This document shows positions 56,637-64,000 of a DNA stretch of 64,000 bases, piece after piece. Below the pieces are notes generated by a model that was given only the letters and a program-made list of their open reading frames with translations, searched no databases and was not told where the DNA came from. A program made the translations under genes and the position numbers. Positions within the stretch are counted from its first letter, which is position 1. Each line of letters opens with the position of its first letter. Source of the DNA: Pseudoneurospora amorphoporcata (lineage: Eukaryota; Ascomycota; Sordariomycetes; Sordariales; Sordariaceae); the NCBI GenBank assembly GCA_033297205.1, contig MU859123.1, positions 103,993 to 167,992 on the forward strand, read 5' to 3'.

Positions 56637-57656
56637 TTAGCCAACAACCGGCTGTCCGTAGCTGTGACCCATGAAGTACGGAGGGGAGTTGTCCGCAGCA
56701 ACACAAGTGGCGCAGTTGCAGTCACCGGAGAGGGAATGCTCCCACACATTGTGGGTGTAGTTCCAGTACCCCGGATTGCTGTTCTGATGACGGTTGGACT
56801 GGCCCCGATAGAAAGAATTATACGACGCAGGCTGCTGGTATTGCCGAGAGGTCTGGCAATGATCCCTAACTGCACTATCAAACCACTCGTTGTAGTGGGA
56901 GTTGACGGATGTCGCCGAGTTGACATATTCGGGCGTTCCGTATCCAGAGTCGGGGGGCGTCAAAGGAGCCTGCTGCTGCGACCAATGGCCCCACACGGAC
57001 TGCTCGTGCCGAGGATAAGCAGAGTGGGTGGTTTGGCTGCGCTTGATGCTCGATAGCCTTTCGTACTCGGCAATCTGCTTCTGCTCCCAAGCCGAGGAGA
57101 ACCGAGATCGAGAAATGTCGGTCTTGATAGGAGGCACGAGGGAGGCCAGGCGTTCGCGGTTGGCCTGAGCTTGCTGCAACTTTTTCGCCTCCAGCCATTC
57201 CTTCCAGTTCGCCAACCAGGCGTTGTAATCCTCGCTCTCATCGAGGTTGACATAAAGCCGCCAGCCGATCACACCGAGCCACTCATATTCCAGAGTGTTG
57301 AGCTCCTTGACGGGGATACCGCTCACTTCGGACCAGGACTTGTTCTGGAAAGTGTTGTCGTCCAGAAACTTGCTTCCAAGCAACAACGAGATGGTCAACA
57401 TGCGCCAGATCTGACCTTCGTTATGGGTGGTCTGGCCGCTAGCCTTCATCATGTTGACGCGCTTGGCAAGATAGTTCATGCCGAGAAGAATGGTAGTGCT
57501 GGGAAGCCGAGTGGAAGTGAGGATCTGTGACACGAACTTCCTAAAAGCGGTGTTGACGGTACTTTGCGGCATGACAATTCGAGTTGCCATTTCAGAAACG
57601 TAGTCGGCCATCAGCTCGACCTCGTAGTCAAGAACGGCGCAAACACCTCCGGGCAT
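56637..57656 (-). CDS. Pho80/Pcl-family cyclin, Clg1-like
   Basis: Intronless 339-residue protein from ATG 57656, context CCAAAATGCCG. A cyclin box spans about 30-150: TAFRKFVSQILTSTRLPSTT, LLGMNYLAKRVNMM, EGQIWRMLTISLLLGSKFLDDNTF, SWSEVSGIPVKELNTLEYEWL and GWRLYVNLDE. These are typical of the Pho80/Pcl group that binds Pho85-type cyclin-dependent kinases; the long divergent tail resembles yeast Clg1. The C-terminal half (about 175-339) is Gln/Ser/Tyr/Asn-rich and disordered, with TPPDSGYGTPEY (possible Ser/Thr-Pro phosphosites) and a CNCATC cluster near the end. Its very long upstream region, with a CT-rich coding-strand tract near 58.6-58.7 kb, suggests a leader of about 1 kb. Confidence 0.88.
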   Translation of the reverse strand: MPGGVCAVLDYEVELMADYVSEMATRIVMPQSTVNTAFRKFVSQILTSTRLPSTTILLGMNYLAKRVNMMKASGQTTHNEGQIWRMLTISLLLGSKFLDDNTFQNKSWSEVSGIPVKELNTLEYEWLGVIGWRLYVNLDESEDYNAWLANWKEWLEAKKLQQAQANRERLASLVPPIKTDISRSRFSSAWEQKQIAEYERLSSIKRSQTTHSAYPRHEQSVWGHWSQQQAPLTPPDSGYGTPEYVNSATSVNSHYNEWFDSAVRDHCQTSRQYQQPASYNSFYRGQSNRHQNSNPGYWNYTHNVWEHSLSGDCNCATCVAADNSPPYFMGHSYGQPVVG

Positions 57657-60600
57657 TTTGGCGGCTGGTAGTCTGAAGATCTGAGTTCGAAGGTGAGGGA
57701 TGAGTTGAGGGAGGGACGAGTCCGGGATCAGAGCTTGAATATACTGGTGATGTTACCACCCGGGAAGACTCCAAGGCTCAAGGCGGGGAGAGGATCTCGA
57801 AATGCTGAGAATGATCGAGATCTAGTGAGATGGTCTGGCCATAAGTCGTCGAACAGGTCGTGAGAAAATCAGTTCAAAGGAAAACCAAACTTTTGAGTCG
57901 TCGCAAAGAAAAATGCCTGCAAGCAACAAGTGATCTCTGATGCAAGATGTTTTTTGTTGCGAGGCAAAGAAGTCGTCGTGATCCAATCAACAAGACCGAA
58001 AATATATCTGACTCAAGGGGTCTGAATCCGGTAGGAAATATGCCGGAATATTAGGTCTCGTTGAGAAGAGAATTTGTAGGGGCTGTGAGAGGCTAAGTTA
58101 GTTTTCCATGGGCAAATGTCGCGTTCGGCGGAGAGGAGTTTATTCGTAGTGGGGGACCGCTTGCAAGATTGCTGGGAGGACGTGCAGCGGACTCCAAACT
58201 GGCATTGGGTGACGGAAAAAGACCAAAAAAATGAGTCTTGAGAACAAATGCGGACACTAACCTGTGCAGACGAAGTCGGAAGGTGACAGGTATCGTCGGC
58301 TGAGATCAAGGTGAAGGTGATGTTTATAACGACGTGACAATGTCCTCCAGTGGTGATCTTGTCGACTTGTCCGAGGGGGATGCGATGCCGTGCTGAGTCT
58401 GACGTCGAGGGTCTCGATACCACTAGTACTGGCTAAACACTGAGAGCACACCCTGGCCGAAAAAAAAAAAAAACCGCTCCTGCAAAAGGCGCCTCTTCGT
58501 TATTCGACCTAAAACAGCGAAGAGTTGAAAGTGCACCCAAATCCTCTCGTGAACGACGCAAAACTGAATTGGTCGCTCGTCGGTATGTGGATCCCCGGCG
58601 GATTCGGCAGTGATGGAGGGGGAAGGAGGGAAGAAAAAAGAGACGTGAAAGTACGGCGTGACGACGAGAAGAGAGGAGGAGAGAGGTGGAAGAGGAAGAA
58701 AAGATTCGTGAATTGAGAGGTTGAGAAAGACTGGCGCTAGACCGGGTAGGATGGTCAGTGCACTGGCTCGAACTGGGCCGACTCGTTGCGACGATGAGTG
58801 CGACTGCGACTGGCGACTTGCGACTGGATCGAAACCTCCAAACCTGCGCGCGATGGGGCCGGCTGCGAGGTGGTAAAATGAAGTGAATGGCCTGCCAGAA
58901 CTGGGTGCCTTCGAGACGACAAGACGCTAGCCGCGATCCACAGTGGCTCGTGCAGATGTCATCAGCAGCCAAAGAGAGAGGCGAAGGACGAGGGCGATGA
59001 CAGACCCGCTGCCAAAGTGGATGGCAAAAGCGTTGGGCGAGTGGAGTGAACACCCGGCAAAAAAAGGATGAAAAAGAACAACGCTTGAGTGGTCCGCTCT
59101 ACAGATGCGCTAGTCAAGCAGAAAAGCCAGGGCTCCCCCAGAGGAGACGGACGCAGCAGGACCACACCACAGTGTAATCTGGCTGAATCTCGATACGGTA
59201 CCGTACACTACCTCCGCTGCTACCGCACTACGTAGCCGCAAAACCCGGCACAACTCGTGGTGCAAGGCAGGTGAAAGTCGGGAGACCGTCACGCCGCGAC
59301 TGAGCTGACCACAAGATGATGGGAAAGTTGAAACCGCCACGGTGACGACCTCTTTTTGGGATGGATCTTAATAGTATCCAAGCTACCTTGAGATCTCGCG
59401 GGCCTCTTCCAGACAACTGCACGTCGCCGCGGATCTCAACCTAACCGCTTGCGCGGGAATCTCTATATGCTGCAAAAGGTACCGCGGATACACACTACTG
59501 TACATACCACCGTGAAAGTCGACCGGAAGGCATCGTGGAGGTGCATGTCCTCTGGAGATGGGAGTGTGCATCTGTAGCTTCCAGCATGCGGCCAAATTGG
59601 TACGACAATGACGGAAATGACCAGGGTGAGATCATGTCCTTTTTCGACGGTCCTTCCGTTCCCAGACAAGCGAACGATATCACCGATAAAAATTCACGGC
59701 AAGTGGGTGTGCAGTGGGAGAGGCGCCAAGAGGAAGCCATGCCACGCAAAGAGACAAAAGCGAAGAGCACCTGCCGCATATTTGTACTGTCATGACTAGA
59801 GCCGAAGCAATCCATCAAGGTCGTAAGGTGACATATGAGACGTGACAGTGTTCGGGGCTGTATTTGCCTTCTGTCTTTCCACTTTGTGCGTTTCCTCTAT
59901 TTGTTTATGTGATTTCCCCAGGTACGTGACTTCAGGTTGAACGGCCTGTGACGTCTGTCCTCTCCCGACGCTCACTACCACAATTGGTTGCATCCTGCCA
60001 TCCCAACAACTCCGTGGCAAATGTGTTCCAATACGTAATACTAATCCCCGAGAAAGATACAAAAGCGTCGTTCGATCGTGGGGGGCAATCTACAAAATGC
60101 GGTCCTTCGCTACTGTCATCATTTACTAAAATTATTAGAGGTCTGGTACGAAATTTGGTGATGGGCAGGACCGGCAACAACCTGGAAGATTAGGATGGCA
60201 CTGACAATTGACATGGCCTGCACGTTGTTCAGTGACTGGGTGGGACCCAGCACTTGTCGAGTTGTCGGCGCCTCGCCAATTTCAGGTTGCGCCAGGGTAT
60301 CGACGAGGAGGCAGTCACTTTACCAAAGAATCATCAAAAGCATCAGATGCATGTACAGACGGGTCATGTACATTTGTACATGTCAGGCCAAGACAGATAC
60401 CTCAATTCCGAGTATCGCCCTATCAATATCAATCGTCTGCTCGGGCTCTTCACTTTTATTCTTCAGCCCTGACTTTCCAATGTCAATATCGGACGAAGTG
60501 AGGACGGAAATATCTTGGAACAATTCCGCATCCATTCCATGTTCGTTTGATGTTGTTTCCATTGCAACTCTGCACTCATTGCATTTTGATGATCAATGTG

Positions 60601-61281
60601 TCGTCCTGCGTACCCGGCGCGTATTCCAAAGAGCACACAGGCAGTCACCTGCTCCGAGCACCTTTTGAGTGTTGTGCCTTCCTCCTTCCTAATCACCCAA
60701 GTGCTGTGAAACACTGAACACGGCATGCGCGTCCCTCCCTCTTCGATCGATGGCAATTCCCCTCGTTTGAGGATGACCATGCCGCCGTTCTCGCTTCGAA
60801 GATGAGTATTTCATCAACGGTACTGAACCCGAACTGGATGCTCCCGTCGTGGAGCGGATTCAATCCTCCGTAATTTACAGGCTGTCTTCTCTCTCACCAC
60901 CTTCCATAGGTTGTTCCTTCATCAGCTCGATCATTCCATTTCAGGCGTTCATCTGCATTGTCCGTCCAGGCCGTCCAACGGTGATGGGCCAGAATGAGTC
61001 GACGACGCCGTTCAAAAAGAAAAGGGTTCACGACCTCGTGGACGTCCCTACGGTAGCACGGGTAGGTTGACTCGTTGGCCATCCAGGGTCTTTGGAGTCC
61101 AAAAATACCACCAAATGCCACATCGGGACGGGGATCTTCAGATGGCTTGGCCTTACCTGGGCTCACTGGGCGCCGACACCACCAACCCACGCCCACTGTG
61201 CCTATCCGAGGCCACCCCATGGCACGACCAAGACGACCGTACTCGCACGCTTTCCCGGAACACGGACGAGACAGCGGAGAG

Positions 61282-61320
61282 CCTGGACAGGGGTCGCCTG
61301 GACAGGGGTCGCCTGGACAG
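61282..61320 (+). repeat. 15-bp tandem repeat, 2.6 copies
   Basis: Unit CCTGGACAGGGGTCG at 61282-61296 and 61297-61311, then the partial CCTGGACAG at 61312-61320. It lies in noncoding DNA upstream of the cyclin gene. Confidence 0.85.
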
Positions 61321-63599
61321 TTGCGGATTTCCAAGGCTTTGCCCACCCTGGATCCCCTAGAAATCTCCGGAAATCTCGAATCCAGCAGCAAAGCCCCAGC
61401 AATGGAACTAAACTCGGAATGGAGTTGAATCCGTGGTGCGCGACCCATAGATATGCACAAACTCTTATCATCCATTTCCATCATCGCCCGTTGTCAACCT
61501 TGGTACCGGGAACGACGGTCAGAGATGACTTCTTTGTTGTGGTTCTCCAGGGACGTCTGGGTACCGAGCAGTTGCCATGTCACTGCCAAGGTACAACCAC
61601 ATCATTTGTATCTATAACCACAAGGTCAGCCATTTGTCTTGACTGGAAGTCACATCTCTTCATACAAGTATTATCAAACACCTACCGCATCCCATTTTCA
61701 GGGCCGGGCTTTTACGACCCGTATCTCCGGCATGAAGAAACGGCTTTCACTTGTAAAGAGACCGCAAAAGGCCAGTCGCAGGCCTGCCAGGGGACTTCTC
61801 CAAATCCTCCAGCCCCTCGGGCACCCATGTCAGTTGAGACTGAGGATGGTGCTGACCCAGTTTCGGATGCGCTAGACAACCCCCCTTGTGCAAGACAGAG
61901 GCAAGTTGCACAAGCTGAAGGAAAACACAGCGTCCACCGTGGCTCAATGGCACCAGATCTTGAGAAGCGGTCAAGGGCCGATAGCTCCGCGAACTGCCCG
62001 GACCCTCGTGCCTCTGTGCCTCTTGGCCGGTTCTTTTTTTTTCCTGACTCCTGAATGGCCCGAGCCGGACATGTACGCTACAAGTGGGAACGTCTTTCCA
62101 GCCTTCAAGATTCGTTTTCTCAACAGTCAACACAAGACACGCCACGCCAGTGAGTCAGGAAGGCCTTAAGATCGGCTATGGAACAGTGGCTCTGATCGTC
62201 GAAAAGCTGCTAGGTCACGCGTGTACAAGTTCAGCCTCTTCAAAAACTATCTCTAGAGCCAAGGGTGAGCATGGTTGTCATCTTATTACGGCGCTGCTAG
62301 AAAAGAAACAGCAAAAGTCGGCCGTGATAGAATTGCCGGACCGTGGGCTATCATGCTGTCAGTCATTCGAACTCCCATTGATGGGCGACTTGTCCCACCT
62401 GTGGGCGGAACCCGAACCTTTTCGACGGTGCCGAGTCGGCAGCAAAGGCAATCATCAAGAACTAAGATCCAAAACTCGCATGTGGCCCGCATACACCCGG
62501 AAGCCCAAAGGCACTCGGCGCTTTGCAACCCATATCAAGAGTTCGCGATGCATCTGCGAGCGATTCTGCCTCTTCATAAGGAATTAAATTTACACAACGT
62601 GGTATCCGGCGGCGGCACAGACGATGCATGACTGTCATTCTTATCAGAAGGTAACCCTCAGTTGGCTTTGAGCGACTCTCTTGCCGCTATTAACTCACTT
62701 GCTTGTGCACACACGAGAGCAACCACATCACCCAATCCAAATTACTACTCTCACTTGGCAACCGTTGGCGTTGAGTAACTCTTTCAACAACACCCCGAGA
62801 CCTCCGGATTAGGTCAGTGATGAAGATGCATCATGTTATTGGCTGTGCAAGCACTGGGTGGTCTCCGTCTTCACTGTGATGACGGGACCACAGCCTCACG
62901 TGCCCAGCAGCGCAACGAGTGTGGGTGAATGGCCTGGCGAGGATGGTGACGTCTCCTTGTCCGATTCAACCCTGTAAAAAATCAACCGAAAGTGACCACG
63001 AAGCTTCGAAATCAGATTTCAGTCCGAGAAAGTCCAGTTGAACATCCATCGTCATCTTCACGATACCACCGGAAGCTCTTCAGTATACTACACCGCGCAG
63101 CTTCACAACCGAGTCAGAATGATCACATGCTCATCAAAGCCAGCGATCATGCTTCGGCGGTGTCGAAACTTTTGAAGGCGCTCGGTGCGGAAAGGGGCAT
63201 GTGCAGTCTCGAAAGATACACGGTGGGGAGAATCGAGACGCTGCTTCTTCATAGGGGCTCGGCCAGAAAACAAATCGACAAAAATAAATCGACTTTGCTG
63301 TTGTTGCCGTCGTCGTCGATGTCCTTTGGCATTATGGTCCGGGGTCCGAGGCCCAAGTTGGGAGTTGAACGCCGCATCCGTTTCCGCCCGGAAGTTTCCG
63401 TCTACAGATTCATCGGAGTATCCTCCGGCCCTGTGCTCCGAGTGTCCGAGTCGGGTGACTCGGATGCGTGTCTGCTGTTCGAGTGGTCCGGTAGCTGCCG
63501 GTCTCCTTACGTTACGTCTTGTCTAGCTAGCACAAAGTGGTGTCAGATGTGACCGTGCAGAATTGATTGATTGAAGAGTGTGTGTAACTAACTCGCCCA

Positions 63600-64000
63600 G
63601 AGGATCTAGGGGGTGCTGGAGTATCCCAGAGATACCCAGAAACTAGTAATCTAAGGGGCTGGGCGGCTAACCCAGATTGAGTATAATTAGAAAACCCAGA
63701 TCTCTACCCTTTAATCTGACATACCTCCTCACTTGTAGACCTTTCTTAAATAAGGTAAAAGTGAAGCTATTTATAATTTTCTTTCTTCCAGTACGTCAAT
63801 TTCTCTATCTAATCTATAAATGTCCTCCAAAACCTGTATTTGCTGCAATGCCCTAACTAGCCTATGATGATAGTACTAGTATAGGGACGCTACAGTGAAC
63901 TATGCACTTGTAGCTAAGCGGAGCGGAAGCGGTAGTACGACAGCAGTGCTGAAGGAAGCAGCGTGATTGCAGATACAATAGGAGTGTTGTAAAAGAAGTC
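63600..64000. other. AT- and TpA-rich right edge, possible RIP-mutated DNA
   Basis: Lines around 63721-63840 are roughly 30-35 percent GC by my hand count, against about half elsewhere. In 63841-63900 TpA is about nine while CpA is about two. Sordariaceae mutate repeats by RIP (C-to-T at CpA), so this may be the edge of a degenerate transposon. No transposase or terminal repeat is visible. Confidence 0.4.

Larger units (their letters stand above)
57657..64000. other. Cyclin upstream region and gene-free right end
   Basis: 6.3 kb with no gene I can support. 57.66-58.75 kb is probably leader/promoter of the cyclin (coding-strand pyrimidine tract about 58605-58710; A13 run near 58459-58472). 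The 320-codon frame at 61092-62054 starts at TTG, spans a small tandem repeat and shows no domain. The 186-codon frame at 62992-63552 likewise lacks an ATG start and any domain. From about 63.6 kb the DNA becomes AT-rich. Confidence 0.4.

Noticed and set aside
61092..62054. 320-codon plus frame near the right end
   Set aside because: TTG start, spans a minisatellite, no domain; no splice or context support.
1..64000. Dispersed 5S rRNA genes, CRISPR arrays, integrons or prophage
   Set aside because: By-eye search found no 5S-like sequence; prokaryotic elements are not expected in this fungal DNA and none was seen.

Overview
The window reads as nuclear DNA of a filamentous ascomycete of the Sordariaceae (Neurospora or Sordaria). 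Support comes from short 50-130 nt GT-AG introns with CTAAC/CTGAC-type branch sites, widely spaced genes with long CT-rich leaders, two-subunit (alpha6beta6-type) fatty acid synthase genes, and a COT-1 NDR kinase whose regulatory residues are offset by exactly 31 from the Neurospora crassa numbering as I recall it (Ser417, Thr589). From memory, FAS and cot-1 also lie near each other in N. crassa. The COT-1 N-terminus is longer than the N. crassa protein I remember, so I do not call the species.

Layout. 1-16.1 kb: divergent fatty acid synthase pair, FAS2 (alpha, minus strand, running off the left edge) and FAS1 (beta, plus strand), separated by a 4.1 kb shared promoter region with a perfect CArg-type box. 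16.1-35.2 kb: gene-poor. It holds a Sordariales-type hypothetical gene interrupted by one in-frame TAG (17.1-17.8 kb), a Ser-rich conserved hypothetical (22.0-23.6 kb), a 7.3 kb stretch with no supportable gene, a Glu-rich coiled-coil protein (30.9-32.4 kb) and a possible small coiled-coil protein (33.7 kb).

35.2-57.7 kb: dense housekeeping block. It holds a VPS9/CUE Rab5 GEF, initiator tRNA-Met, an ASNSD1/YML096W-type asparagine-synthetase-like protein, splicing factor SF3A2/Prp11, a mitochondrial class III CoA-transferase (SUGCT type), a PHD-finger protein, the COT-1 kinase, the mitochondrial import subunit Tim54, a NIP30/FAM192A protein and a Pho80/Clg1-type cyclin. 57.7-64 kb: long upstream region of the cyclin, a small tandem repeat, then AT- and TpA-rich DNA at the right edge that may be the start of a RIP-mutated repeat.

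Functionally this is ordinary chromosomal core with one real co-localised system, the two FAS subunits, which assemble into one dodecamer. The other genes serve lipid synthesis, endocytic traffic, splicing, mitochondria, hyphal polarity and cell cycle, with no sign of an operon-like cluster. I found no clear undescribed system. The most unusual items are the nonsense-interrupted gene, an unusual GAG 3' splice site and a tandem NAGNAG acceptor in the CoA-transferase, the CArG palindrome between the FAS genes, and a poly-T tract bounded by 10-bp direct repeats.
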